The notes beneath the pieces are model-generated. The model was not told the origin of the DNA and searched no databases. It saw only the letters and a program-made list of their open reading frames with translations. A DNA stretch of 64,000 nucleotides from the NCBI GenBank assembly GCA_951230915.1, contig OX579635.1:41726001-41790000 (forward strand), in the 5' to 3' direction. Shown here piece by piece: positions 37,997-49,092 of the stretch. Source of the DNA: Antitrichia curtipendula (Eukaryota > Streptophyta > Bryopsida > Hypnales > Leucodontaceae). The position numbers and the translations under genes are program-made. Positions within the stretch are counted from its first letter, which is position 1. Each line of letters starts with the position of its first letter.

Positions 37997-40900
37997 GAGC
38001 TTTGTTTTGCTACAACCTACTTCAGGAGGCTCAAATTTGTTAACAACAGCAAGAATTGTGACACATCCATGTGCTCCAAGATCTAAAGCTAAAAACTCTG
38101 GTACGGACTGGTACAGATTTGAGATTCCAAAATCAACTTAAAGTAGTTTTCATCAAACTGAAAGTGCCAATCTCTTCAAGGTTTAGCCATTTTAACAGAT
38201 ATTTTAAGCGTTAGGTTACAGAGCTTCGTTCCCTTTTGCGGGAGTCCAATACATGTGACAATTTCCACTGAGCCACGGATCTCTTGTAGCAATTCAGCAT
38301 GCTTTCAAACGTGCAGGATTACGAAGCTGGAGCCAACGGGCAAGGACGCCATGAGTTTCCCTTTCTGGTAGAACCTTTCAAGTGGAACTGTAATAAGGTG
38401 TGACTCTGCTTAAGTATCAGCACCTCAAAAATGTGCACAATGGTGAAGAAAAGCATGATGCCGGTAACCCACCATGATAGAGGAAGTCATTGAGCATGTG
38501 TTGTTTTAGGACAACTCAACCATTAATTTTGGTGTGTGCATTGTATTCATTCTTTCTTTCAAACATGTGTTGTGCTAGATTTATTGGTGTCTTTAGTGTC
38601 AATTATGGGAAGAGTGGTTTACACGGAAATAACTATCTCTCCATTTGGATATATATACTTATTTCAGAAAAGAATATAATCAATTTTTGTTTAATTGTAA
38701 TAAATTTTTCCCAAACTATGAGGTGAAGAGTATAAGTTACACTAAATCGTAGGATGGATAGTATAAATGTTTGCTAGTTCTTTAGTCTCACTTATCAAAG
38801 GGACACTTACTTGGTCATGTGCCAACTTACTATCTAGAAGCTTTGGTTCATTTGAGGTTCAAGTCAAAAAAATGAAATGAATAAAAAAAAAACCATGCAC
38901 TAGTCAATAAATCACAACAATAGCTACACCTTTTAAGCAAAAACTCAACATTTGCAAATTGCAATCAAGCAACCACTGCATATTGCAAATAAGATATGTG
39001 TTAGTAAATCAACCGTGACTCAATTATGTGACTCAGAAATTTTAGGAGAGTAAATATCATTTGGTAGAATGTCAATTGATGACCATTCAACATCTTATAT
39101 TATAGACTACGCCAACAATAAGATATCTTGGATTGTATGAGAGTGTTGTTCTTGTATGAATGTAGTCTATGTATGCATTTTGATGGAATTGGGTCTTAGT
39201 TGGTTTTAGTTACAACAAACCTACCTTAGTTGATCAATCAACAAATTTTGTTTTGTAGAATTCGGAATTTTGTCAATCTCGACAATCCACATAGCAAGCT
39301 TATATCTCTTTGCTTTCTCTACTTCACACATTCAAGACTCACTTGCATATAAAATAGTCTCCCTTCAAATCATGTCATACCTTAAAGCGCCACTTTATGA
39401 GATGCTCAAGTTGTATATGTCTCCAAAATCAATATATACCTATTCTTGTAGAAACAATTTTACATCTACCAAAAGGACCTTTGACCCTTCATAACTTTTG
39501 CATACCATAAAAAAATGATGCATTCTTTGGTGCATTAAATTCTCCTATCACTTGCCAATGAAAAAATATAGTAATTTCACTAGTCTAACAATAGAAATTG
39601 TCCACATTAGAAAAATTAGCCGTGTTGAATGTCCCTACCGAATGCATACTTATCAGCAATTTTTGTAGGCTATATACTGCTCTTGTCAAAGGATTTGGAC
39701 CTATGTGTGTCTAGCTCCATGCAGTGAGGGCAAATAAATCTTATTGTTTGAAAACAAACCCTTGATGTCTAGTGAGAAAATTGATACAAGTTAAATACTT
39801 AGGAAGGACAAATTATAGTAACCACACCTAAAATGGATCACTCCTCAAGATCGCCCAATATTTTTGAAGGAAAATTGAATAGGGAGGATACCCAAAATAG
39901 TGTGCATTACACATACAAGTGTAAGGTGGAGTTGGAGGACATTTTAAGTAGTGTGTAGCTTTATTTATAATACTATGGAAGGCGCAACCTTACACAAGGG
40001 TTGATTTTGGGTATACTTTGTGTTGTTTTGACTTCTTCTCTATGTCATGTTTTGATACTACTAGTGTCATTTCTTCATGTGCATTAAGTGCATTTTGGCA
40101 TCATCTATATGACACTTTTAGTATCCTACTCCTTGCATTTTTGAAAATTTATAACTAATTCACAATGCGTCCAAAAATTATGGACCCCCTTGCATTTTGA
40201 TTCATGCGTCCTTTACCAATATGCAAAATTTGTTGTTCATTTTCTAGAGCATATTGGTTATGGCACAAAGCTTATTCGTGTAAATGTAGGTGTAGTTACC
40301 TCAATAGTGTCACAAGCACACCTTTAATTTTCAATCAGACTTTGGTGTGCTTAAATTTTTTTCAATCACCAGGGTGGGTCCTGGAATCCACACCACATGG
40401 CTTGATAAACTTGATAAGCCATTCTCAAACTTAATAGTTTGACCCAGTCGATTGATTTTAGGTAAGCTTACTCTTTGTATGTAAAGTACGTGTTTCTCCC
40501 AATTCAGAGAGCATTTGAAATAAAATGATTACCTCAGACAATACGTAAAGAAAACTGATTGCACCCCACGCATTACTATTACACAAGAGAATATGTCATC
40601 CGTTCCAGCACCAAAAAATGGTGTCAAATCCAGAACCCATATAGATATAGATATATTTTTTTTAAATTTCAAACCGTACCGCACGACCTGAGAAAGTGCC
40701 AAAGTAGTGGAACACTGCCAATTTGATGAAATTGAAGTTACATGAATATTTTTCATAGGGAGAGAGAGAATCTTAGTTTCCCTCAAGGGGGGGTATGAGA
40801 ACTTTCCCACACATGACTTTTGCAACAGGATCAGGGGGAATCAGGCTGGGCTGAACAGGCAAACCAGGAAATTCAGTGGCACAAAAATTTCTCCCTGTTG

Positions 40901-42343
40901 ACAACCAGGAACGGAAATTGGGCAGCCAGTGATGAATTGCTAATCCTTGTGTGCGTGGAACTTGAAGGTACGTCTCTTGTACGTCGCTGACATACATATA
41001 TGTCTAAGAAAAATCTATGCAATTCCGATGAGTTTTAAAATGAGATAAGAACAGTATGCTATCTGATCTAGTCTATCTCCTTGAAAAAACAATAAAAACG
41101 TCATTTCTTTGAATCTCCTGCGAGTTCGAGGAGGCTGGAGCAGTACGGACATGGCCGAGATGGGTGTCCAAGTCAGTGGGAATCAACGCTGCTTGAATTG
41201 GGAAGGCAAACATTGAAGCAGGTGCCAAAGTGTAACCACAAATTGCTGCACGATGAGCAGGCAGCAACTTGAGTTAAGCTTAAGCTTTGCCACGCGTCAA
41301 CTTGAATGGAAACAAAGTTTTGAAATTTTTTAACCAACCCTAACTTAGTCGGTCTGTGCATGGATCAAGTGCAGTGCGGTGTCATTATTTGGCAGCCTTA
41401 AACGGAGGGAAGCTAATTGAAAGGGTGGCCCGTTGGAATCGAAGATCTTGAGGAAAGGAGATAACGAGATGAATCTGCTGCTTATAAATCAACGTACAGT
41501 TGGTACCCGACGTACGAGCTGCTTTGCGTGCAAGCCAGTCTGATGTTGTCATGAATTTCCCATGCGGGACGTTTGCGTTGAAATTCTATACGTTGTCTGA
41601 AGATTCTTCCTTTCCCCTTTCATTGAATTTCATTGAGATTTTCATTGCTGCCTGGACGTGGGAAACGGAACGGAAACGGAGTCTGGAAGCAGTTTGTATG
41701 TGGACTCTCCCGGCCTGTCGGAACATACTGAAGTTGCTTCGAAGTTGGATTAAATTTTGCAACCAGTGAACACAGATTTTCCATGCAGACAGTCGTGTCC
41801 ATGACAGTACACTTAACATGATTAGCTTTCATTTCTAAATGGACGTTTCTAGAAGAACATCACCGCTGTCATTGACAATATCAAAGCATTTCAAGGGACA
41901 GGGTAAGTGCGCCCATTGTTGCGCTGAACTTGAACCCCATAGTTGCAGCCTGCACCTACGATCGTGCTTTTGTTTTCCACTGTCGGATCTAAAGTCAATG
42001 GATATCAACCTTTGGATCCCTACACCCTCCTTCCCATCATGTCACACCCTAACATGCCTGCTTACACGTTAACAATATAAGGACGTTGCAAGAATGAATT
42101 AAAAAAAGAGCTGCAGAATTGATGTCAAGACTTGTTCAAAACTTTTATGTGAATATTCTACATTTAAAATAAATGAAATTGTCTTGGGACACCTTCTTGG
42201 TTGTTTGACAATGTTATATCATGGAAGTGTGTAGTACATTTTATCTATTTGTATTACATGATGTTATAAGCAATCCTGTCTAGTTGCATTGACTTACAGA
42301 CAAAATGGGCTCAGCCTCCATAGCTCATATTGAATTTCCTGTG
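37997..42343. other. Long gene-free stretch
   Basis: Mostly AT-rich with no convincing gene. Minus-strand frames around 41267-41073 and 40997-40773 are richer in Pro and GC and share a loose P-x-Q-x-x-LIP-x-D pattern. I do not recognise them, and they are short. A right-end-like AACAAACCTACCT before TA near 39230 may be a solo end of an AGGTRG element. Confidence 0.4.
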
Positions 42344-42602
42344 AGGTGGGTACACCCAAAACCGACACTTTTTGCTACTGAGCCTAGACTGGACAAATTT
42401 TCACATGTCCTTGATGACAAGTGAAAGGAGGTTCTAATGCACCAGAGAACGTGGCATTTGGATACCGTATGCAGAAGTTATTAAGGAACAAAGTTTGATT
42501 CTAAAATGGTTTCTTCCACATAGGTACAAAATTGATTTTGGAGATGTACACAGAGTAAAGATGGCGATTTAAGCTCAGTGGTACATTTGGGTGTACCTAC
42601 CT
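42344..42602. mobile_element. AGGTRG-ended MITE, group 1, copy 2
   Basis: AGGTGGGTACACCCAAAACC at the left and TTTGGGTGTACCTACCT at the right are inverted ends. It is a clear relative of 6704-6974, with a 10-20 bp deletion near the left end. The flanks are TG and TA, so one target base may have mutated. Confidence 0.8.
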
Positions 42603-42845
42603 TATGAGTGATTAAGAGAAGCATCCCTCAATTGGTGTGGGACGACAAACAATCTGTGTGTACGACCGTCATGCCCGGATTCAATATGAGCTCCTTGTGC
42701 TTCTATCAATGCACTTTTGACATGTTTTCAAGTTTGAAATTTGTACACGACATTAGAGATTCTCACTTAAGCTTATATACAAGGAATGTCAAATTACAGA
42801 CAGTGCAATTAGAGAAGACTGAGTAAGTGTACATTTGCCCAAGTC

Positions 42846-42889
42846 ACATGAAGATAGGGCATGAAGATAGGGCATGAAGATAGGGCATG
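42846..42889 (+). repeat. 14-bp tandem repeat, three copies
   Basis: The unit CATGAAGATAGGGC is repeated three times without change. Confidence 0.95.
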
Positions 42890-43497
42890 TTTCTCAAGTC
42901 TATATGGCCCGTATATCTACTAGTATGTATCTTTATATATTGAAATGCATGAGTTCAAGTCAATATGGAAAGAAAATGTAATTTTACTTTTTTGAACTTT
43001 ACGAAAATTATTTTATTGTGTACCCAAATAATTATAATTATAATTATAATAATAGGAAAATGCAATGAACCCGTAAAGTATTTAGTGTCACCCTTGGAGG
43101 ATACTTGAAGGTTTGGGGAAGCTCCTATGATCTTGCTTTTTGACTTCATTTTTTGAATTTATTTTAAGATAAAAATATACACTGGAGTTTGGAGGGACAT
43201 AATTTTTTTCAATTAGTGCATGATAGCAAGAGTTATGCCACCCTAAGCTCAAAAAGCAATTTGCCGGGTAGTACCAAAAAAATCACACAAAATCAGCATA
43301 AATTTATTTTTAAGAAAATTCTCATAGAAAATACTTGGGCTACAAGAAAAGCTTTTATTCATTCCCCAACTTCCAACTCAATTCTTCAACATACAAAATT
43401 AAAAACTCAAAATCAGTGGTGCAAAAATTTTAAATTAAAAAGATTCAAAGCCAGAAAAATTAGTTAAACAAGGAGATTTTTTTTTCCTTCACTTTAA

Positions 43498-45300
43498 CCC
43501 CTAAAGTTCTATGACTATATTTCACCAAAAAAAAACTCTTGAAAAATGGGGAATTTTGATGGTAAAGGCTCCTAAAAAATGACAAATGAAATCTTGATAC
43601 ATCGTACCACAAGTCAAATCTAACTAACAGTAGATTGCTTCATTACGTTGTAGTAAAAAAATTGGAGGTTTTGACTGCACAAATTGCAAGGTTATAACAT
43701 TTGAAGTTAGAAAAACATTTTTGAAAGCATTTGAATTCCAAAAATCTTTGATTTGGAGAGGATTCCTCACAATTAATTTCATTTGTTTTTTTGAATTTTT
43801 TTTGTAACAAAGTTGACTATATGTTCAAAAAAAATTCATAACATTTCAAATTGAAAACCATATGTACTAAACATTTCAATAGGAAATTAGCTTCAAGAAA
43901 GCTCTCATACAAAGTCATTTTTATTTACTATTTTTGATTTGCATATACAGTAATTTCTTCAAAATATTAACAATGAAATTTTAGGTTTCAATTAGTCCAA
44001 GAATAAGGGAGGGGGGAGGGAGGGAGATCTCCCAAAATTTGTAGCTTTAGCAAGCTTGATCAATGTATGGCCTAAAACATCCAAGCTGAGGTCAACGGCA
44101 ATTGGGTCAAACAAGTCTGGGTCAAGGTTTGCTATGTTGGCTCATCATGGATCATTGACATTAGATAAGTTTTATCACATGTCCTTTCTAAAACATATAG
44201 CTAAACCACTTGTTTTGTGTGTGTTTAGAGATGAGAAGAGGGGTGGTAGGTGTTAAAAAAACCCATGTGGGATATGTAAATTAGTATTAGTAGAAGCTCA
44301 ACTACTTATAGTTAAGTCAAAAGCAAAAATTGTGTTCAAAGTAAAACTTCAGCTTTCGTTAGGCATAATAAAATGATTTTATTCAAAAAACTTTAATTGG
44401 GTTAACATAGAAAATCAAGCTAGTTTTCATCTCAAAAAAACTATTTGAGATTTTGAATCTTCAATCAGAAGTTTAGGACAAAATTCACACAAGATGTTTA
44501 AAAATGTCAAAGAAAACATATCTTCCAATCCCTCTAAAATTTGTCCATAGCTTTTGATTGGAGACTCAAAATCTCAACCAAGTTGTTGGAAATGAAAATT
44601 AGCTAGATTTTTTTACATAAACTTAGTTCAAAGTTTTTTGAAAAAAATCATTCTATCATGCCTAAATGAGGTTTGAAAATCTACTTTGGACATCATTCCA
44701 ACATTTGACTTAACTATGAGTGTTTGAGCTCCTACCAATCCTAATTTAGATATCCCATATAGGTTGTTTTACTTCCTACTACCCCTCTTGTATAAAGAAC
44801 TTGTCTTCATGTCTCTTTACTCACAATATAGGTGACTTTTGAGCTATGTGGAGCAATTGCTAAATATTTTGGGTGTATTGAGTTCAATCCTGACTATTCT
44901 GAAATTTTGTTTCATGGAACAATTTGTCTCTTTGTCACCCCCTCCTTGTATTATGTCCTAAATTTATGGGTCTCCATAAAATATTTGTAGCAATTTGTTT
45001 TCAACTTGGGCCAAAAGTGTATCCCAAGCCCTACTCCCAGCTTTTTGTGCATTGTCATGAAAATTTTGTTTTAGTGCCCATGTTGCCCCTCCCCTTCCTC
45101 TGTTCGTGAAGAACAACATTTCCTCCATAACTCCTCATGGGCAAATCCAATTGTAAATTTTTTTGATGGAGCGGCAAAGTACTCTTCATCCCCACATCCA
45201 AAAGAAATTCCAAAAACAAAGTGAATATTTTTGTTCATAGACAGCTACCCGAAATTGCTATGTTTGCCAAAAAACAACAAGCTGTTTAGTCCTTTAGCGA
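43498..45300. mobile_element. TTAA-flanked piggyBac-like element nested in an older copy
   Basis: TTAA at 43494-43497 and 45301-45304 flank CCCCTAAAGTTC and CCTTTAGCGA. Removing it with one TTAA gives 'ccttcactttaaatgcaaatatc', exactly as found in the uninterrupted paralogue near 28150. Its 1.8 kb include fold-back copy C. No transposase frame was seen. Confidence 0.88.
44241..44784. repeat. Fold-back element copy C
   Basis: This is the cleanest copy. The left arm starts GGGTGGTAGGTG and continues 'cccatgtgggatatgtaaattag'. The right arm ends in inverse order with CTTCCTACTACCC. The arms meet near 44510. It lies inside the TTAA element at 43498-45300. Confidence 0.82.
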
Positions 45301-45477
45301 TTAAATGCAAATATCTTGCAATCTTCGCATTCAAAGTTTTTGATATTTCTTCTACACATTACAAGATCTTATGATAAGGTATTGCAAAAAATACTTTTTT
45401 GCTCTTTGCAATAGACATGACAATTTTGCATATTTTTGAATGAAAAAAAAAAAGACCTTTGGGACTTTAGGGATTAA

Positions 45478-46061
45478 TCCCTAAAGGACCACTTGTGACC
45501 TCAGGGGACAATTTGGGTCTGGGTAGGTTCCTATTGTCTCAATTTGAAGTGAATTGTTTTGAGATTTTTTGAGGTTGTGTAGCTTTGTGAGAGCTTTGTG
45601 GATATATAGTTTTTATTTCAATCGGATGCTAGATGAAAAAGTTATGGCACAATAAGCAAGAAATGGAGATTGGTGGGCAGTCCAAAAAAAAATAACAAAA
45701 AATCAAAATAATTAAAAAAAAAAAAAAATTCTAAAAACATTATGTTTTTATCTATACGTGAAGCTTTGATTCATTCTATTTGGAATAGGGATGAGAAAGT
45801 TATGGACAATCTTAGTTTTTTGGGCAATGTAAGCATCTTCTTAAAAAAAAACTTTTTGTCCAACTTTGAATGCTAATATCTTCCAATCCGTACGGTCAAA
45901 TTTGATGAAATTTTTACTACATGATCTCAGATAAGTTAAGTACAAGATACTATAGTTAAATTCCAATTTTATTTATTTATTTATGGTTTCCTTAAGTGAA
46001 TGCAGCAAGAGTGGTAGTTTTGAGTGGTTTTTGAGAGAAAACACCTTTGGAACTTTAGGGG
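45478..46061 (+). mobile_element. TTAA-flanked piggyBac-like element, shortened copy, 584 bp
   Basis: TTAA at 45474-45477 and 46062-46065 flank TCCCTAAAGGACC and GGAACTTTAGGGG. The left and right thirds match 27425-28344, while the middle is missing. It abuts the preceding element, sharing one TTAA. Confidence 0.85.
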
Positions 46062-46150
46062 TTAACCAAAGACATTATCCTAACCTTATCACTGATGGTG
46101 CCATTGAATTCAACACCAAGCTTCCAATACATTTCAATTCTCTCTTTTTC

Positions 46151-46283
46151 TACATAACTTATCATTTGATTAATTTCCTGCTCCGGAAGTCTGGATCGAC
46201 CTCATCTCGAATTTTCAACATAACTTATCATTTGATTCATTTCCTGCTCTGGAAGTCTGGATTGACCCCCATCTCGATTCTCC
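46151..46283 (+). repeat. Direct repeat of about 66 bp, two copies
   Basis: Both copies carry 'ataacttatcatttgatt', 'catttcctgctc.ggaagtctgga' and 'ctcatctcga'-like blocks, with a few substitutions. Confidence 0.85.
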
Positions 46284-47179
46284 CAAATGCACATTCGGAT
46301 AGAAACAAAGACAAGGATTCCAGTAATTTACGCCTGCAATTGAAGACTCAAAGCTGGGGTCTAATAACTATTGTTCCATTCCTTCTGGAAGCCACTTGCG
46401 GAAGCCTTTGATGTATGGCCCAGATCCCCTCGTTTCTCATGAGCATCCGAGAGCAGATGCGTGATTGCAGTTGTACGAGCAGAAGAGGACATCCATAAAG
46501 CACCCAACAGTGGAAACTGGAAAGTGGTTGGTTGAAAAAAATCAATTGCAGAAAAAGAGAAAATCAAAAGGGAAAATTGTCCCGTGGAAGAATTCAAGAG
46601 GGAGGGATCTAAAGGTTGGAAAAATGAGTTGGGAAGCACCATTTAATTTGGGGAGGATTTTTGTCCAAAGCTTACGAGGATGCGGTATTGACTATTGACT
46701 GGCAAATACACTAGAGAAAAATAGAGGGAAACTGTGGATAGAATTGCCAGAAGAAGCCTCCACGAAGTATAAGATTCAACCAATTGGGAATGGCTCATCT
46801 ATCTAAGTATCTAAGCCTCATGGACTTAGATTGTGAATTTCATCCTTCATGCCCTTTAGGGGGAGGTACTGTAGTCTCTTATCAAACTCAACAATAGTTG
46901 TTGAATAATTAATAAAATTTCAGATTTCCACTTTGGCAGTAAAAAAAATATTTACTGGACATTTCATCCTATAATATAGTTAAATTCTGCAACATTCGGT
47001 AGCTGTATCGTTTTTCCAATAAATGTTGTAAAAATGATTGTTTTTCTCCACTACTGGTTGCAAGAAATGATTATTTTTTCCCACTCCTTATAATACAATG
47101 ACGTTGAGTTTTACTTGAGAATCTAGCACCAAAAGCAACTTATCAAGGTGAGTGAAGTCATGAAAGTCAAGCTGTTTAG
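46284..47179. other. Gene-free stretch
   Basis: I see no gene. Short frames on both strands at 46350-46700 show no domain. Confidence 0.5.
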
Positions 47180-47270
47180 ACAAATTAGATGGTAGGAGGT
47201 AAAACAACCCATGTGGGATATGTAAATGGTTATGATTAGTAGGAGCTCAAATGCTCATGGTCCTAGTTAA

Positions 47271-48627
47271 CCCCTATATGCCCAAGGCCTTTTTTGAACT
47301 TCCATGAATTTGCTCTAAATTGAACAAAAAGTCAACATTTTAATAAGTTGTATCAATTTTGTTTAAATTGTAACCATAAAAATTCAAACCAGACATGTTA
47401 AAGATCGCAAAGGAAAAGAAAAACACAACAATACCACTTATGAATTGAAAGATTGTAATGTTTGATCATGAGGGTGTTAAAATTGCAAAAGTAATTTGAA
47501 GTCTTTTAATCTTCTTCTCACATGTCAAATCTAAAAAGTTGGTCACCAAAAAAAAATATGAGGATAAAAGGCCTAACATGCATAGCCCCAATCAATTTAT
47601 GGCTTTTCAAAATGTACTCTACAATTTATTTTTTAAGAATTTCTAATGTGATTTTGTCTTTAAAATCTAATGTACTTGAGACTCATTTCCAAAAGCCTTC
47701 AACACTATAGAAAATCAAGATTGCAATGGGCATCCTTGTACAAAATCTTAAATAGAAAAATCATAATCAATCATTTTCAAAATCCATGCTAAAACTAGAT
47801 TTCAAAAAGAATTAAAATGAATATCATACTACTAAAATCCTAACTCCCTCTGTAATATCACAAATGCTACCATTAATAATAGGGACTCATGCTTGCTATG
47901 CTACGCATTCATTGTATCACATATTAGTAAAATTTTGATATATTTGAATAGAATGCATGATAATGATTTCAATAAGTCTTTGAAATAATTAATTTTAATA
48001 TTTTGTAAAAATATTTTCAATCATGCATACATAAAAATAATATTTTCACACAATGTTATATTACAGAAATAGAGTAGTAGTTTGCAATCACCTCTGTAAT
48101 ATCATTTTTACAGCTTTTATGATTTCAAAATTCTATTGCTACTACCAAATGATTTGAGAAATTTATTCCATTGAAGCGATTTTGGATTTCACAACAATTA
48201 AGTTGTTCATGAAGTTTTTGAAATTTACAAGTTTTTCTTTTCAATTCACCAAGTTTTTGGGTTGCCATTGTTTGTAATAATTGAGTCAACTTTTGAATGC
48301 ATTACAATAAATGTGTATCTTTTACAATATTCACCATTGCATATATTTCATTCATCATTCAATAAATTTCTATTGTACATTTCAATATATGCTTACTTAT
48401 AAACAAAATTATACAAAGATTTTAGTAATTTTTGTTTGAAGATTGATTGAAATTTTTGTTCTGCATTTTATCTAATACATAAAAATTCTAATAAAATTCT
48501 AATGATGAATGCGTAGCATAGCAAGCGCCAAACGCTAATAAACTATTAAAAATAGAAACTTGGTTAGGTTTTATTTAACTTCAAATTATTGTCAGCAACA
48601 AAATTTAGTATCTCAAGTATGTAAGGG
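47271..48627. mobile_element. TTAA-type element nested in fold-back D, 1,357 bp
   Basis: The left end CCCCTATATGCCCAAGG follows TTAA at 47267-47270. The right end GTATGTAAGGG precedes CTAA (48628-48631), one change from TTAA. Copies B and C show the pre-insertion sequence 'atagttaagtcaaaagc'. The left end is related to the CCCTACACCGCCCAAGG type at 30610. Confidence 0.75.
47891..48526. mobile_element. TIR element inside the TTAA element, about 636 bp
   Basis: GCTTGCTATGCTACGCATTC at the left is mirrored by GAATGCGTAGCATAGCAAGC at the right, about 22 bp with at most one mismatch. The interior is very AT-rich and noncoding. It is the innermost layer of a three-layer nest. Confidence 0.75.
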
Positions 48628-49092
48628 CTAAGTCAAAAGCAAAAATTATGATCAAAGTAGAATTTTAGACCTCATTTCAAAAGCAATGTAGAATTAAAAT
48701 ATTTCAAAACACTTTGAACTAAGTTAATGTGGAAAATTAGGTTAGCTTTCATCTCCAAAAATTCTTTTGAGATGTAAAGCTTTCAATCAAAAGTTATGGA
48801 CAAATTTTAGGGAAGGGTTGGAAAGTATATTTTCTTTGACATTTTCAAACATCTCCTTTGAATTTTGTCCATAACTATTTATGGAGGCTCATAATCTCAA
48901 AATAATTTTTGAAGATGAAAGTCAAATTTATTTCACAACTTTTTTAGTGCAAAGTTTTTGAAAAATGCTATGCCAAAATGAAGTTTGAATGCTATGCCAA
49001 AATAAGGTTTGAAATTATACTTTGAACAAAATTACTACTTTTTGACAATGAGCGGTCAAGCTCTCATCTTCAAATTATCCCATATCCTTTGA

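Larger units (their letters stand above)
43070..45473 (+). mobile_element. TTAA-type piggyBac-like element, older host copy of a nested insertion
   Basis: The right end GGGACTTTAGGGA precedes TTAA at 45474. The left end CCCGTAAAG at 43070 follows a degraded target. Flanks of the inner insertion (43200-43493 and 45305-45473) align with the interior and right end of 27425-28344. The copy is split by the element at 43498-45300. Confidence 0.75.
47180..49092. repeat. Fold-back element copy D, split by a TTAA element
   Basis: The left tip ('ggtaggaggtaaaacaaccc', 'atgtgggatatgtaaatgg', 'aggagctcaaatgctcatgg') breaks at 47270 and resumes at 48628 with 'taagtcaaaagcaaaaattatg'. The right arm then follows in inverse order, to 'gagcggtcaagctctcat' and 'ttatcccatatcc'. 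Confidence 0.75.

Noticed and set aside
40773..41267. Two minus-strand frames with Pro-rich, GC-richer sequence and a shared P-x-Q-x-x-LIP-x-D pattern
   Set aside because: They are short, unrecognised, and no splice chain or domain supports a gene; similarity between them may be chance.
42846..42889. CRISPR-like array
   Set aside because: The three 14-bp units are contiguous without spacers.
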